A DNA stretch of 64,000 bases from Aquabacterium sp. J223 (lineage in GTDB: Bacteria > Pseudomonadota > Gammaproteobacteria > Burkholderiales > Burkholderiaceae_C): positions 4,010,501 to 4,074,500 of the forward strand of contig NZ_CP088297.1 of NCBI RefSeq assembly GCF_024666615.1, given 5' to 3'. The translations under genes were made by a program, and so were the position numbers. A model generated the notes under the pieces. That model did not search any database. It saw nothing but the letters and a program-made list of their open reading frames with translations, and was not told the origin of the DNA. Positions 12,396 through 23,190 of this stretch are shown in pieces (the stretch's first letter is position 1; each line of letters opens with the position of its first letter).

Positions 12396-12476
12396 GGTAG
12401 GGAGCCGGACCGGTCGCCGGCGCGGCAGGGGGAAGCCTAGACTGCCCGCGATTTTACGGACCCCGGGGTGACCGCC

Positions 12477-13158
12477 ATGGACCTGAGGCAACTGCCGGCC
12501 GACGCCCGGCCGCGCGAGAAGCTGCTCGCGCGCGGTCCCGCCGCGCTCGGCGACGCCGAACTGCTGGCGCTGCTGCTGCGCACCGGCACCCCGGGCCAGC
12601 CGGTGCTGGCGCTGGCGCAGGCGCTGCTCGACCGCTTCGGCGGGCTGGGCGGGCTGATGCAGGCCGACAGCCTGACGCTGCGCGGCCAGGGCCTGAAGGG
12701 GCTGGGGCCGGCCAAGCGGGCCGAGCTGCTGGCGGTGCTGGAAATCGCTCGCCGCACCGCGGCGCAGCCGCTGCACGACCGTCCGGTCTTCGAGTCGCCG
12801 CAGCAGGTCAAGGCGTTCGCGCAACTGCGGTTGGGCGGGCTGGAGCACGAGGTGTTCGCCGTGCTCTTCCTCGATGCGCAGCACCGGCTGATCGCCGTCG
12901 AAGAACTGTTCCGCGGCACGCTGACGCAGACGAGCGTCTACCCGCGGGAGGTGGTCAAGCGGGCGCTGGCGCGCAACGCGGGGGGCGGTGATCCTGGCCC
13001 ACAACCATCCGTCCGGCGTGGCCGAACCGTCGCGCAGCGACGAGCTGCTGACACAGGCGCTGCGCCAGGCGCTGCACCTGGTCGATGTGAAGGTGCTCGA
13101 TCACCTCGTCGTCGGGGCCGGATGTGTGACGTCGTTCGCGGAACGCGGTCTCATGTGA
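12477..13158 (+). CDS. radC: RadC-like JAB/MPN protein, with an apparent frameshift
   Basis: The N-terminal helix-hairpin-helix part ([20 protein letters not shown]) and the MPN core are clear. The frame breaks in the G run 12980-12985. Removing one G restores [13 protein letters not shown], the zinc-binding JAMM motif, and the normal end [10 protein letters not shown] with stop 13156-13158. The corrected length is 226 residues, normal for RadC. A GTG at 12468 is an alternative start. The biochemical role of RadC is still unsettled. A second, truly decayed RadC copy lies at 30761-31274. Confidence 0.88.
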
Positions 13159-13318
13159 CCCGGGACGAACCCGCGTTGGAGAAAGCCCTACAGCGGCCGG
13201 CTCAAGCGGCCGTAGAACCACCCGAAGCAAGTAGACGGACCGTGTACGCCCACAGCGCCCGGCCCGGCCCTTCGGCGTTGAGTTGTACGCCGGCCTCCTT
13301 CGACGACCGCAACCCGCC

Positions 13319-14899
13319 ATGCCCCTGTCCAAACTCACCGTCCGCAGCCGCCTGGGCCTGTCCTTCGGCGCCCTCGCCGCGCTCGTGCTCGGCGTGTCCG
13401 CCCTGAGCCTGTTGGCGCTGGACCGCGGCCACCGTGACCATGCCCGCTACGTCGAACAGATCGGCCGCCGCATGACGCTGGCCAACGAGGTGCTGAACGC
13501 CGCGAACGCACGGGCCATCGCGGCGCGCAACCTGGTGCTCGTCAGCGGTGCCGGCGAGCAGGCGCCGGAGCACAAGGCGGTGGTGGCCGCGCACGAGCAG
13601 CTCGGCCGGGCGATGACCGAACTCAAGCGCGAGATCGCGGAGGACCCGACCGCGCAGCAGCGCGAGACCGCGCCCTTCGAGCAGATCGAGCAGATCGAGG
13701 CGCGCTACGGCCCGGTGGCGCTGAACATCGTCGACCTGGCGCTCAAGCAGCAGCAGCCGGAGGCGATCAGCCGCATGAACAACGACTGCCGGCCGCTGCT
13801 GGCCGCGCTGGTCCAGGCCACCAACCGCTACATCGACACCGCCGCGGCACAGGGCGTGGCGGAGGTGAACGCGGCGGAGGCCGGTTTCGTCTTCAACCGC
13901 AACCTGCTGCTGCTGGCCAGCGGCATGGCGGTGGCCCTGGCGCTGGCGCTGGCGCTGGGCATCACCCGCTGGCTGTCGCGGGCCCTCGGCGCCGAGCCGT
14001 CGGCCCTCGGCGAGGCCGCGCAGCGCGTCGCCGCCGGCGACCTGAGCGCGCTGCCCGGCACCGACCGTGCACCGTCCGGCAGCGTGATGGCCTCGCTGGC
14101 CGGCATGCAGGCCGCGCTGGCGCACCTGGTGGGCCGCGTGCGCAGCGCGTCCGACGCCATCGGCACCGCCAGCCGCGAGATCGCCGGCGGCAACGCCGAC
14201 CTGTCCCAGCGCACGGAGGAGCAAGCGTCCAGCCTGCAGCAGACCGCGGCCTCGATGGAGGAGATGAGCGCCACCGTCAAGCAGAACGCCGAGACCGCCC
14301 GGCAGGCCTCGGCCTTCGCCACCGCCACCCGGGAGGCTGCGCACAAGGGCGGCGAGGTGATGCAGCGGGTGATCAGCACCATGGGCGAGATCAGCGGCAG
14401 CTCGCGCCAGATCGCCGAGATCATCGGCGTCATCGACGGCATCGCCTTCCAGACCAACATCCTGGCCTTGAACGCCGCGGTGGAAGCGGCCCGCGCCGGC
14501 GAGCAGGGCCGCGGCTTCGCGGTCGTCGCCGGCGAGGTGCGCACCCTGGCGCAGCGCTCGGCCGAGGCGGCGCGGCAGATCAAGGCGCTGATCGGCGACA
14601 GCGCCGCCAAGGTGGACGCCGGCTCGCAGCTGGTGGGCGCGGCCGGCAGCGCGATCGACGACATCGTCGGCCAGGTGAGCCGCGTGGCCGACCTGCTCGG
14701 CGAAATCGACGCCGCGACCAACGAGCAGAGCAGCGGCATCGGCCAGGTCTGCACCGCGGTCAGCGAGCTCGACCGGGTGACGCAGCAGAACTCGGCGCTG
14801 GTCGAGCAGAGCGCGGCGTCCGCCGAGAGCCTGAAGCAGCAGTCGTCGCAGCTGGTCGAGCTGGTCAGCGTGTTCCGCCTGGAGCACGGCGCCGCCTGA
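13319..14899 (+). CDS. Methyl-accepting chemotaxis protein
   Basis: 526 residues. TM1 is near 13-35 and TM2 near 200-218, bracketing a periplasmic four-helix-bundle ligand domain. A HAMP-like segment follows. The signalling tip is well conserved ([20 protein letters not shown]), with methylation-helix repeats on both sides. It ends VFRLEHGAA with no C-terminal CheR-docking pentapeptide. It senses a periplasmic ligand and controls CheA; cheR, cheD and cheB are 3 kb downstream. Confidence 0.94.
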   Translation: MPLSKLTVRSRLGLSFGALAALVLGVSALSLLALDRGHRDHARYVEQIGRRMTLANEVLNAANARAIAARNLVLVSGAGEQAPEHKAVVAAHEQLGRAMTELKREIAEDPTAQQRETAPFEQIEQIEARYGPVALNIVDLALKQQQPEAISRMNNDCRPLLAALVQATNRYIDTAAAQGVAEVNAAEAGFVFNRNLLLLASGMAVALALALALGITRWLSRALGAEPSALGEAAQRVAAGDLSALPGTDRAPSGSVMASLAGMQAALAHLVGRVRSASDAIGTASREIAGGNADLSQRTEEQASSLQQTAASMEEMSATVKQNAETARQASAFATATREAAHKGGEVMQRVISTMGEISGSSRQIAEIIGVIDGIAFQTNILALNAAVEAARAGEQGRGFAVVAGEVRTLAQRSAEAARQIKALIGDSAAKVDAGSQLVGAAGSAIDDIVGQVSRVADLLGEIDAATNEQSSGIGQVCTAVSELDRVTQQNSALVEQSAASAESLKQQSSQLVELVSVFRLEHGAA

Positions 14900-14906
14900 G
14901 GGCGCG

Positions 14907-14935
14907 GCCGGCGTGGGGCGCAAGCCCCGGCCGGC
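14907..14935 (+). terminator. Possible terminator hairpin after the chemoreceptor gene
   Basis: GGGGC-GCAA-GCCCC forms a stable stem with a tetraloop and is extended by GCCGG/CCGGC after a small internal loop. It lies just after the chemoreceptor stop. There is no T tract, so function is uncertain. Confidence 0.35.
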
Positions 14936-14974
14936 ACCGCCGGCATGCCGCCTTGGCTACCATGACCGGCGGCC

Positions 14975-15637
14975 ATGAAGAAGCAGACCCCCGCCCCGTC
15001 GCTGCGCACCCTGGCCGACCTCGGCCCGCTGCGCCGTCACCTGGCGGAACGCGCCGAACGGCGTCGCCTCGAGGACGAGCAGGCCCGGCGCGAACGCGAT
15101 CGGCTGGCCCGCGAGCAGGCGCTGTTCGCCGCGTCGGTCGGGCCGGTCCATCCGCTGAAGGACCCGGGCCGGCGCGAACTCGACCGGCCGCGGCCGGCGC
15201 CGGTGGCCCGCCAGCGGGTGCTGGACGAGGAAGCCGCGCTGCGCGAGGCCCTGTCCGACGAGTTCGACGTCGAGTCGCTGCTGGAGACGGACGAAGGCCT
15301 GAGCTGGCGGCGCCCCCAGGTCGGGCCGGAGGTGCTCAAACGCCTGCGTCGCGGCGACTGGGCCATCCAGTCGCAGGTCGACCTGCACGGGCTGCGGCGC
15401 GAGGAGGCCCGAGAACGGCTGTCCGCCTTCGTGCGCGAGGCCCTGCGCCGCGGCCACCGCTGCGTGCGCGTGGTCCACGGCAAGGGGCTGGGTTCGCCCG
15501 GCCGCGAACCGGTGCTCAAGGGCAAGGTGCGCAGCTGGCTGGTGCAGAAGCAGGAGGTGGTGGCCTTCACCCAGGCGCGTGCCGCCGAGGGCGGCGCAGG
15601 GGCGCTGGTGGTGCTGCTCGAGGACTGCAGCCGCTGA
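14975..15637 (+). CDS. Smr-domain protein
   Basis: 220 residues. The first half is charged and likely helical (RRRLEDEQARRERDRLAREQ). The C-terminal Smr domain has the DLHG motif (VDLHGLRREEARERL) and the VHGKGLGSPG loop. Smr domains are found in MutS2 and in stand-alone nucleases and RNA-binding proteins; the substrate here is unknown. It is convergent with the globin gene, 6 bp apart. Confidence 0.9.
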   Translation: MKKQTPAPSLRTLADLGPLRRHLAERAERRRLEDEQARRERDRLAREQALFAASVGPVHPLKDPGRRELDRPRPAPVARQRVLDEEAALREALSDEFDVESLLETDEGLSWRRPQVGPEVLKRLRRGDWAIQSQVDLHGLRREEARERLSAFVREALRRGHRCVRVVHGKGLGSPGREPVLKGKVRSWLVQKQEVVAFTQARAAEGGAGALVVLLEDCSR

Positions 15638-15643
15638 CCGTCC

Positions 15644-16051
15644 TCAACCGCCCTTGTTGCGCATCCAGTCCGCGGTGTTGAAGAACGCCTCGACCAGCCG
15701 CTGCGCCAGGTCGGCGTCGATGCCCTCGTCGCGCAGCGCCTTGGCCATGCAGGCCAGCCACTGGTCGCGCTCGCGGATGCCGATGGCGTAGGGCAGGTGC
15801 CGCGCGCGCAGCCGGGGGTGGCCGAAGCGCTCGGTGTAGTGGCTGGGGCCGCCCAGCCAGCCGCAGAGGAACCAGAACAGCTTGTCGCGCGAGCCGTCCA
15901 GGCTCGTCGGGTGCAGCGCGCGCAGGTCGGCGTAGCCGGGCTCGAGGTCCATCAGGTCGTAGAAGCGGTCGACCAGCCGGCGCACCACGGCTTCGCCGCC
16001 GAGCGCGTCGAAGGCGGTCGCGGCAGGCGCGTCGTCCGACGCTGCACTCAC
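15644..16051 (-). CDS. Truncated haemoglobin, group II type
   Basis: 135 residues from GTG 16051, which overlaps the upstream stop as GTGA and so decides the start. Typical 2/2 globin features are FDALGGEAVVRRLVDRFYDLM, the proximal-His region (ERFGHPRLRARH) and the end FFNTADWMRN. Such proteins bind O2 or NO in the cytosol. It is the last gene of a coupled trio with a diguanylate cyclase and an FlhG-like ATPase. Confidence 0.9.
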   Translation of the reverse strand: MSAASDDAPAATAFDALGGEAVVRRLVDRFYDLMDLEPGYADLRALHPTSLDGSRDKLFWFLCGWLGGPSHYTERFGHPRLRARHLPYAIGIRERDQWLACMAKALRDEGIDADLAQRLVEAFFNTADWMRNKGG

Positions 16052-16884
16052 CGGTCGATCACCTTCTGCGCCACCGCCGCCACGGCCTGCGCCGCCGGCG
16101 AGCCGGGAAAGCACTGCAGCAGCAGCTGACGCCGCTGCACCGCTTCGCGCACCGCCGGGTCGACCGGCACCTCGCCGAGGAAGTGCAGCCGCACCGGCAG
16201 CCCCAGCGGCGGGCTGACGTAGCGGTCCACCACCTGCTGCAGCTGGCCGCGGATGACGCGGCCCTCGCCCGGTCGCGACACCTGGTTGACGATGAGGTTC
16301 AGGTCCTGCCGCTGCTGGGTGTTGGCCAGCACCTTGATGGTGGCGTAGGCGTCGGTCAGCGAGGTCGGCTCCGGCGTGGCGACCACGATCACCTCGTCGG
16401 CCAGCGACACGGTGAACAGCACCACGTCGGAGATGCCGGCGCCGGTGTCCAGCAGCACCCGGTCGAAGCGCGGCGTCACCTGCTCGATCACCTGCAGCAG
16501 CTGCTGGCGCACCTCGGCCGTCAGCCGCGAATACTCCACCATGCCCGAGCCCGCCAGCAGCACCGAGAAGCCACCCGGCGCCGGCAGGATGGCCTCGTCC
16601 AGGCTGTGCTTGCCGGTGAAGACGTCGTGCAGCGTGATCTTGGGGAAGAGGTTGAGCACCACGTCCAGGTTGGCCAGGCCGAGGTCGGCGTCCAGCACCA
16701 GCACGCGCTCGCCCTGGCGGGCCAGCGCCGCCGCCAGGTTGGCGGCGGTGAAGGTCTTGCCCACGCCGCCCTTGCCGCTGGTGATGGCGGCGATGCGGCC
16801 GCGGCGCGCGGCGCCCGCGGCCACGCCGGCGGGCGGCGCCGCCGGCGTCGGTTCGGCGGCCAGGGGGGCGGATCGGGAGGTCAT
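16048..16884 (-). CDS. FlhG/MinD-like P-loop ATPase
   Basis: 278 residues. The deviant Walker A ITSGKGGVGKTFTAAN, switch I/II DADLGLANLDVVLN and DTGAGISDVV and the segment PEPTSLTDAYATIKVL match the FlhG (FleN/YlxH) branch, which sets flagellar number. Both ends overlap its neighbours by four bases, so it is translated together with the diguanylate cyclase and the globin. Membership in MinD rather than FlhG cannot be ruled out, but no minC or minE is nearby and chemotaxis genes are. Confidence 0.85.
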   Translation of the reverse strand: MTSRSAPLAAEPTPAAPPAGVAAGAARRGRIAAITSGKGGVGKTFTAANLAAALARQGERVLVLDADLGLANLDVVLNLFPKITLHDVFTGKHSLDEAILPAPGGFSVLLAGSGMVEYSRLTAEVRQQLLQVIEQVTPRFDRVLLDTGAGISDVVLFTVSLADEVIVVATPEPTSLTDAYATIKVLANTQQRQDLNLIVNQVSRPGEGRVIRGQLQQVVDRYVSPPLGLPVRLHFLGEVPVDPAVREAVQRRQLLLQCFPGSPAAQAVAAVAQKVIDR

Positions 16885-17627
16885 GGCTCGAGGTCCTGAA
16901 ACTGCGAGGTGCCGAACAGCAGGCCCTTCTCCTCGGCGCTGACCTGGGAGACGGCGGTGGGCTCGATGCAGACGCGGTTGCGGCCCTGCGCCTTCGCGCG
17001 GTAGAGCTGCAGGTCGGCGCGTTCGGTCCACAGGCTGGCGGTGGAGCGCACCCAGGGCGGCGCATAGGCGCCCCCCAGGCTGGCGGTCACGGCCAGCGGC
17101 GCCTTGTTGGGCTGGGGCACCGCCTGGCGGGCGATGCGGCGGCGGATGCGCTCGGCCACCGTCTCGCCGAAGGCCGGCGGGCAGTTGGGCAGGATGATGG
17201 CGAACTCCTCGCCGCCGATCCGGGCCACCGTGTCCATCGGCCGCACGCTGTCCTGCAGCGCCCGGGCCACCGCCCGCAGCACCTCGTCGCCGGCGGCGTG
17301 GCCATGGGTGTCGTTGACCGCCTTGAAGTGGTCGACGTCCACCGTCAGCAGCAGCGCCGGCTCGCCGGCGCGGGCCACGCGGTCGAGTTCGCGGTTGAGG
17401 GCGACCAGGAAGCTGCGCCGGTTGACCAGCCCGGTCAGCGCGTCGCGGCTGGACAGGTCGCACAGCGCGTCGACCAGCCCCTGCAGCCAGCGCGCGCTGC
17501 CCGGCTCGCCGGCCGGCAGCGCATGGCCCGACTGCTCCAGCAACAGCAGCGCCGCGTCCAGCCGCAGGTCGGCGGTGGCGGTCGGCGCGGCGGGGCTGGC
17601 GGGCGTCACGGGCAAGCGGTCGTGCAC
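16881..17627 (-). CDS. Diguanylate cyclase (GGDEF domain)
   Basis: 248 residues from GTG 17627; other GTG codons nearby (17609) are possible starts. The GGDEF domain occupies about residues 80-235, with the active site IGGEEFAI and the helper motif DVDHFKAVNDTHGH. The first 60 residues have no recognised sensor domain. It makes cyclic-di-GMP from GTP. The stop overlaps the ATPase start (ATGA). An RxxD inhibitory site is not obvious. Confidence 0.9.
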   Translation of the reverse strand: MHDRLPVTPASPAAPTATADLRLDAALLLLEQSGHALPAGEPGSARWLQGLVDALCDLSSRDALTGLVNRRSFLVALNRELDRVARAGEPALLLTVDVDHFKAVNDTHGHAAGDEVLRAVARALQDSVRPMDTVARIGGEEFAIILPNCPPAFGETVAERIRRRIARQAVPQPNKAPLAVTASLGGAYAPPWVRSTASLWTERADLQLYRAKAQGRNRVCIEPTAVSQVSAEEKGLLFGTSQFQDLEP

Positions 17628-17819
17628 GGGGCAAGGACGGTGGGTCGCGACCAGTCTAGCCGCCGGCCCGCGGCCGCCGCGGCCCGAACAGCGGGGCAAA
17701 ACCGGGGCAGCCCTGGTCTTCCGGCGCACCGCTTCAGTCGCGCCGCCGCCGGCCGACAACACGAAGGACGACCGCCACCGCGGCGCCCCACCCACAGCAC
17801 CGCACCCGCGCCCCAGACG

Positions 17820-18704
17820 ATGACGCTCCTGGCCACCCCGCCCGCCACCACCGCCAGCGCCACCCATGCCGACCGGCAGGACGCCGAGTTCGCCTTCTCG
17901 GCGGCCGACTTCGAGCGCGTGCGCCAACTCATCCACCAGCGCGCCGGCATCAGCCTGCACGCCGGCAAGCAGGCCATGGTCTACAGCCGCCTGTCGCGCC
18001 GCCTGCGCGAAACGGGGCACCGCTCCTTCGCCGACTACCTGCGCGGTCTGGAAGGCGCCGCCGGGGCCGGCGGCGAGGCCGAGTGGCAGGAGTTCGTCAA
18101 CTGCCTGACCACCAACCTCACCGCCTTCTTCCGCGAGGAGCACCACTTCCATTCGCTGGTCGACGACCTGAAGGCGCTGGCCGCACGCGGCCAGGGCGCG
18201 CCGCGCATCTGGTGCAGCGCCGCCTCCACCGGCGAGGAGCCCTACTCCATCGCCATGACGGTGGCCGAGACGCTGGGCGCCGACAGCGGCGCGCGCATCG
18301 TCGCCAGCGACATCGACACCAAGGTGCTGGCCACCGCCGAGCGCGGGGTCTACGCCGCCGAGGTGCGCGGCCTGTCGGCCGAGCGGCTGCGCCGTCACTT
18401 CCTGCGCGGCAAGGGCGCCCACGCCGGCCAGGTGCGCGTGCGGCCCGAGCTGGCGCGGCGCATCGAGTTCCGGCCGTTCAACCTCATCGGCGCCGACTGG
18501 TCGTCGCTGGGCGAACCCTTCGACGTGGTGTTCTGCCGCAACGTGATGATCTACTTCGACGCCCCCACCCAGCGCCGGGTGCTGGAGCGCATGCACGCGG
18601 CGATGAAGCCCGGCGGGCTGCTCTACGTCGGCCACTCCGAGAACTTCACCGACGCCAGGGCGCTCTTCCGCCTGCGCGGCAAGACCATCTACGAGCGGCT
18701 GTGA
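17820..18704 (+). CDS. cheR: Chemotaxis protein methyltransferase CheR
   Basis: 294 residues. The N-terminal helical domain (DFERVRQLIHQRAGISL) is followed by the SAM-binding core with CSAASTGEEPYSIAM, ASDIDTKVLATAERGVY and FCRNVMIYFD. It methylates glutamates of chemoreceptors at the membrane. It is divergent from the diguanylate cyclase trio and is the first of cheR-cheD-cheB. Confidence 0.96.
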   Translation: MTLLATPPATTASATHADRQDAEFAFSAADFERVRQLIHQRAGISLHAGKQAMVYSRLSRRLRETGHRSFADYLRGLEGAAGAGGEAEWQEFVNCLTTNLTAFFREEHHFHSLVDDLKALAARGQGAPRIWCSAASTGEEPYSIAMTVAETLGADSGARIVASDIDTKVLATAERGVYAAEVRGLSAERLRRHFLRGKGAHAGQVRVRPELARRIEFRPFNLIGADWSSLGEPFDVVFCRNVMIYFDAPTQRRVLERMHAAMKPGGLLYVGHSENFTDARALFRLRGKTIYERL

Positions 18705-18765
18705 GCGCCGTCGCACTCGGCAATTCCCGACTCAAGCGCCCGCCTCCAGCAGCCGACATCAGCCC

Positions 18766-19437
18766 ATGCTCGCCTCTTCCGCCCCCACGACCGGCAGCCC
18801 GCCGCGCCTGCCCACCATGGGCGGCAGCCCGCGGCTCGACCGGTTGCGCAGCGCGCCGCGCAAGCCCGGCGAGGCCTCGTTCTTCTACTACGACGCCCAC
18901 TTCCGCAACGACGCGGTGAAGGTGCTGCCCGGCGAGTACTTCGTCGACAGCGAGGACATCCTGGTGATGACCACGCTGGGCTCCTGCATCGCCGCCTGCC
19001 TGTGGGACCGCCATGCCAAGGTGGGCGGCATGAACCACTTCATGCTGCCCGAGGGCAGCGGCGATTCGGGCCGCTACGGCTCCTACGCCATGGAACTGCT
19101 GATCAACGAGTTGCTCAAGCGCGGCGCCACCCGGCAGACGCTGGAGGCCAAGGTGTTCGGCGGCGGCGCCGTCATCAGCGGCATGAGCACGATCAACGTC
19201 GGCGAACGCAACACGGCGTTCGTGATGGACTACCTCAAGACCGAGCACATCCCCGTCGTCTCGAAGGACGTGCTCGACATCTACCCGCGCAAGGTGTGCT
19301 TCCTGCCCGCCTCCGGCAAGGCCATGGTCAAGCGCCTGGCCGCCGCCCATCCCGAAGCCCTGGTGGCCCAGGACCGCGCCGCCGTGCAGAAGGCGGTGCC
19401 GCAGGCCACCGGCGGCGGCTCCGTCGACCTGTTTTGA
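18766..19437 (+). CDS. cheD: Chemoreceptor glutamine deamidase CheD
   Basis: 223 residues. The catalytic Cys is in [13 protein letters not shown] and the His in [11 protein letters not shown]. The first 40 residues (Pro/Gly/Ser-rich) are a variable extension seen in betaproteobacterial CheD. It deamidates receptor glutamines. The stop shares a base with the cheB start (TGATG). Confidence 0.95.
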   Translation: MLASSAPTTGSPPRLPTMGGSPRLDRLRSAPRKPGEASFFYYDAHFRNDAVKVLPGEYFVDSEDILVMTTLGSCIAACLWDRHAKVGGMNHFMLPEGSGDSGRYGSYAMELLINELLKRGATRQTLEAKVFGGGAVISGMSTINVGERNTAFVMDYLKTEHIPVVSKDVLDIYPRKVCFLPASGKAMVKRLAAAHPEALVAQDRAAVQKAVPQATGGGSVDLF

Positions 19438-20567
19438 TGACTGGCATGACAAAAACTCGCGTTGTCGTGGTCGACGATTCGGCGCTGGTGCGCAGCCTGC
19501 TGTCCGAGATCATCAACCGCCAGACCGACATGACCTGCGTTGGCGTGGCCAGCGACCCCTACGCCGCGCGCGAGCTGATCCGCAACGTCGACCCCGACGT
19601 GATCACGCTGGACGTCGAGATGCCCAAGATGGACGGCCTGGACTTCCTGGCCCGGCTGATGCGGCTGCGGCCGATGCCGGTGGTCATGGTCTCCACGCTG
19701 ACCGAACGCGGCGCCGAGGTCACGCTGAAGGCGCTGGAACTGGGGGCGGTGGACTTCGTCGCCAAGCCCAAGATCGGCGTCGCCGACGGCATGCGCCAGC
19801 TGGCCGCGGACATCACCGACAAGATCCGCGTCGCCGCGCGCGCCACCGTGCACCGCGCCGCCACCCCGCTGGCCGGCGGCGCCGGCGCGCCGCGCCAGGA
19901 GCCGCAGCCGGCCGCCCCGGGCGGCCCGGGCGAGAGCGCCCGACCGGTGGCCGCGATCGGCCGGCTGTCCACCGAAAAGATCATCTTCATCGGCGCCTCC
20001 ACCGGCGGCACCGAGGCGACGAAGGAAGTGCTGATGAGCCTGCCGCCCGACGCGCCGGCGGTGGCCATCACCCAACACATGCCGCCCGGCTTCACCACCA
20101 GCTACGCCAAGCGGCTGGACGGCCTGTGCCGCATCCGCGTGGCCGAGGCGCGCGACGGCGAGCGCCTGCTGCCGGGCCATGCCTACATCGCGCCCGGCGG
20201 CCTGCACCTCAGCGTGGAGCGCTCCGGTGCCAACTACATCGCCCGCGTGCGCGACGGCGAGCCGGTGAACCGCCACCGGCCGTCGGTGGAGGTGCTGTTC
20301 GGCTCGGCGGCCCGCGTGGTCGGCCCCAACGCGCTGGGCGTGATGCTCACCGGCATGGGCGCCGACGGCGCGCGCGCCATGCGCGAGATGCGCGACGCCG
20401 GCAGCTTCAACATCGCGCAGGACGAGGCCAGCTGCGTGGTCTTCGGCATGCCGCGCGAGGCCATCGCCCACGGCGCGGCGCACGAGGTGCTGCCGCTCAA
20501 GCAGATCGGCCCGCGGCTGATCGACCACCTGCGCAGCACGGCCGGGGTCTCGACCAACCGGGTCTAG
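19437..20567 (+). CDS. cheB: Protein-glutamate methylesterase CheB
   Basis: 376 residues from ATG 19437; ATG 19446 is also possible. The receiver domain carries the phospho-Asp in [13 protein letters not shown] Pro/Ala/Gly linker (about 140-180) leads to the esterase domain with triad regions GASTGGTEA (Ser), QHMPPGF (His) and GMGADGARA (Asp). It removes methyl groups from chemoreceptors. Its TAG stop shares the bases CTAG with the hemW stop on the other strand. Confidence 0.96.
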   Translation: MTGMTKTRVVVVDDSALVRSLLSEIINRQTDMTCVGVASDPYAARELIRNVDPDVITLDVEMPKMDGLDFLARLMRLRPMPVVMVSTLTERGAEVTLKALELGAVDFVAKPKIGVADGMRQLAADITDKIRVAARATVHRAATPLAGGAGAPRQEPQPAAPGGPGESARPVAAIGRLSTEKIIFIGASTGGTEATKEVLMSLPPDAPAVAITQHMPPGFTTSYAKRLDGLCRIRVAEARDGERLLPGHAYIAPGGLHLSVERSGANYIARVRDGEPVNRHRPSVEVLFGSAARVVGPNALGVMLTGMGADGARAMREMRDAGSFNIAQDEASCVVFGMPREAIAHGAAHEVLPLKQIGPRLIDHLRSTAGVSTNRV

Positions 20568-21778
20568 CCGGGCAGGAACAGCGCCTGCAGGTCGCTGAGG
20601 AAGTCGAACCCCCGCGCCGTCGGCCGGATGCGCTGCAGGTCGCGTTCCAACAGGCCGCGCCGCTCGCCCTCGGCCAGCCCGCGCTGCAGGGCGGTCACCG
20701 GCAGGCCGGTGCGCTCGGCGAAGAGCGACAGGTCCACCCCGTCCTTCAGCCGCAGCGCATTGAGCATGAACTCGAACGGCAGGTCCGCCGCGCCGATCTC
20801 GTGCTCGTTGGACACCGCCTGCCCGGCCAGCGCCTTGTCCATGTACGTCGCCGGCTCGCGCCAGCGCACCTGGCGCACGATGCGCTCGGGAAAGCTGAGC
20901 TTGCCGTGCGCACCGGCGCCGATGCCGAGGTAGTCGCCGAAGCGCCAGTAGTTGAGGTTGTGCGCGCAGCGGTGGCCGTCGCGCGCGAAGGCCGACACCT
21001 CGTAGCGCTGCAGCCCCGCGGCGGCGGTGCGTTCGACGATGAGGTCGAGCATCTCGCTGGCGGTGTCGTCGTCGGGCAGGTCGGCCGGCGGCCGGCTGGC
21101 GAAGACGGTGTTCGGCTCCAGCGTCAGGTGGTAGACCGACAGGTGGGGCGGCCGGAACGCGAGCGCCGTGTCCAGCTCCGTCGCCAGGTCGGCCAGCCCC
21201 TGCCCCGGCAGGGCGTACATCAGGTCGAGGTTCCAGGTGTCGAAGGCGCTGGCCGCCTCGTCCACCGCCGCCTTGGCCTGCTCGGCGTCGTGGACGCGGC
21301 CGAGCACCGCCAGCTTGGCGTCGTCGAAGCTCTGCACGCCGATCGACAGCCGGGTGACGCCCGCCTGCCGGTAGCCGCGGAAGCGCTCGCGCTCGAAGGT
21401 GCCGGGGTTGGCTTCGAGCGTGACCTCGGCGTTGGGCTCCAGCTTCATCCGCGCCCGCACGTCGGCCAGCAGGCGGTCGATGGCCGCCGGCGAGAACAGG
21501 CTGGGCGTGCCGCCGCCGATGAACACCGTCGACACCGTGCGGCCCCACACCAGCGGCAGCGCGGATTCGAGGTCGGCCACCAGCGCGTCGAGGTAGCGGG
21601 CCTCGGGCACGCCCTCGCCTTGCAGCTGGTGTGAATTGAAGTCGCAGTACGGGCACTTGCGCAGGCACCACGGCAGGTGCAGGTACAGCGACAGCGGCGG
21701 CAGGGCGTCCAGCCGCACGCCGCCCGGGCGCAGGAAGCGCACCGCCGCCGCGGCGGCCGTCTGCCGCGGATCGTTCAT
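20564..21778 (-). CDS. hemW: Radical SAM haem chaperone HemW-like protein
   Basis: 404 residues. The radical SAM cluster site is [12 protein letters not shown] (CxxxCxxC), followed by FIGGGTPSL. The C-terminal HemN-like domain is present ([21 protein letters not shown]). HemW proteins hand haem to targets; they lack the CPO activity of HemN. The start overlaps the rdgB stop (ATGA), a usual rdgB-hemW pair. Confidence 0.94.
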   Translation of the reverse strand: MNDPRQTAAAAAVRFLRPGGVRLDALPPLSLYLHLPWCLRKCPYCDFNSHQLQGEGVPEARYLDALVADLESALPLVWGRTVSTVFIGGGTPSLFSPAAIDRLLADVRARMKLEPNAEVTLEANPGTFERERFRGYRQAGVTRLSIGVQSFDDAKLAVLGRVHDAEQAKAAVDEAASAFDTWNLDLMYALPGQGLADLATELDTALAFRPPHLSVYHLTLEPNTVFASRPPADLPDDDTASEMLDLIVERTAAAGLQRYEVSAFARDGHRCAHNLNYWRFGDYLGIGAGAHGKLSFPERIVRQVRWREPATYMDKALAGQAVSNEHEIGAADLPFEFMLNALRLKDGVDLSLFAERTGLPVTALQRGLAEGERRGLLERDLQRIRPTARGFDFLSDLQALFLPG

Positions 21779-22384
21779 CCCAGGCCCCAGACCTCGCGCA
21801 TCAGCGCCAGCATCTGCTGCGAGGCGATGGCGCGGTGGCTCACCCGGTTCTTGCGCTCGGCGCCCAGCTCGGCCACCGAGGCGCCCAGCGACGGGATGAA
21901 CAGCAGCGGGTCGTAGCCGAAGCCGCCGACGCCGCGGCGCTCGGTCAGCACCTCGCCGGGCCAGCGGCCGAAGGCGATCAGCGGCTCGGGGTCGTCGGCG
22001 GCCCGCAGCGCCACCAGCGCGCAGACGAAACGCGCCCGCCGGTCGGCCACGCCCTGCAGCTGCTGCAGCAGGCGGTGGTTGTTGGCCTCGTCGTCGCGGG
22101 GCCCGCCGAACAGGGTGGCGTAGCGCGCCGACTGCACGCCCGGCATGCCGCCCAGCGCGTCGACGCACAGGCCGGAATCGTCGGCGATGGCCGCGCCGCC
22201 GCAGGCCGCCGCCGCATGGCGTGCCTTGGCCAGCGCGTTCTCGACGAAGGTGCCGTGCGGCTCCTCGGCCTCGGGAATGCCGAGCGCCCCCCTGGGTCAC
22301 CAACTCGAGCTTCAACGGACCGAACAGCGCCTGCAGCTCGGCCAGCTTCTTGGCGTTGTTGGATGCGAGGACGAGGCGGGTCAT
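21775..22384 (-). CDS. rdgB: XTP/dITP pyrophosphatase RdgB, with an apparent frameshift
   Basis: From ATG 22384 the protein begins MTRLVLASNNAKKLAELQ, the substrate-binding start of the Ham1/RdgB family. The frame breaks in the C run at 22287-22292 (G run on the coding strand). Removing one base restores TQGALGIPEAEEPHGTF and then DDSGLCVDALGGMPGV, ending LMREVWGLG. The corrected length is 202 residues, normal for RdgB. It hydrolyses non-canonical purine NTPs. A sequence error is the likely cause because neighbours are intact and the downstream half is conserved. Confidence 0.9.
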
Positions 22385-22394
22385 GTCGGCCGGC

Positions 22395-23123
22395 TCATGC
22401 CGTGGCCAGCGCCTGCTTCTGCGCCTGCACCAGCTGGGCGATGCCCTGGCCCGCCAGCGACAGCAGCGCATCGACCTGCGCGCGCGAGAACGGCGCGCCT
22501 TCGGCGGTGCCCTGGATCTCGACGAAGCCGCCGGCACCGGTCATGACCACGTTCAGGTCGGTGTCGCAGCCCGAGTCCTCGGTGTAGTCCAGGTCCAGCA
22601 GCGGCACGTCGTCGACCAGCCCCACCGACACCGCGGCGACGTGGTCGCGCAGCGGCGAGGTGGCGATCAGCTGTCGGCCGAGCAGCCAGCCCACCGCGTC
22701 GTGCAGCGCGACGAAGGCGCCGGTGATGGCCGCGGTGCGGGTGCCGCCGTCGGCCTGCAGCACGTCGCAGTCGAGGTGCACCGTGCGCTCGCCCAGTGCC
22801 TTCAGGTCCACCACCGCCCGCAGCGAACGGCCGATGAGCCGCTGGATCTCCTGCGTGCGCCCGCTCTGCTTGCCGCGGGCGGCCTCGCGGTCGCCGCGGG
22901 TGTGGGTGGCGCGCGGCAGCATGCCGTACTCCGCGGTCACCCAACCCTCCCCCGACCCCCGCTTGTGCGGCGGCACCCGCTCCTCCACCGAGGCGGTGCA
23001 CAGCACCCGCGTCTCGCCGAAGGCGACCAGCACCGAGCCTTCGGCGTGCTTGGTGAAGCCACGGGTCAGCGAAACAGGACGCAGCGCGTCGGCCGCCCGG
23101 CCAAAGGATCGGGAAATGGTCAT
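22395..23123 (-). CDS. rph: Ribonuclease PH
   Basis: 242 residues, starting [18 protein letters not shown], the standard N-terminus. RNase PH core motifs are seen in [32 protein letters not shown] and [18 protein letters not shown]. It trims tRNA 3' ends using phosphate. It lies 10 bp upstream of rdgB in the same direction. Confidence 0.96.
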   Translation of the reverse strand: MTISRSFGRAADALRPVSLTRGFTKHAEGSVLVAFGETRVLCTASVEERVPPHKRGSGEGWVTAEYGMLPRATHTRGDREAARGKQSGRTQEIQRLIGRSLRAVVDLKALGERTVHLDCDVLQADGGTRTAAITGAFVALHDAVGWLLGRQLIATSPLRDHVAAVSVGLVDDVPLLDLDYTEDSGCDTDLNVVMTGAGGFVEIQGTAEGAPFSRAQVDALLSLAGQGIAQLVQAQKQALATA

Positions 23124-23190
23124 GGGATGCAAGAGGTGAACGACGCTCGATTGTCCCGCGTACCGCAAGCGGGCCTCGTCCATCTGACTG

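Noticed and set aside
19281-21671. 796-codon minus-strand frame over cheB and hemW
   Set aside because: cheB and hemW are conserved full-length genes in other frames; this is a shadow.
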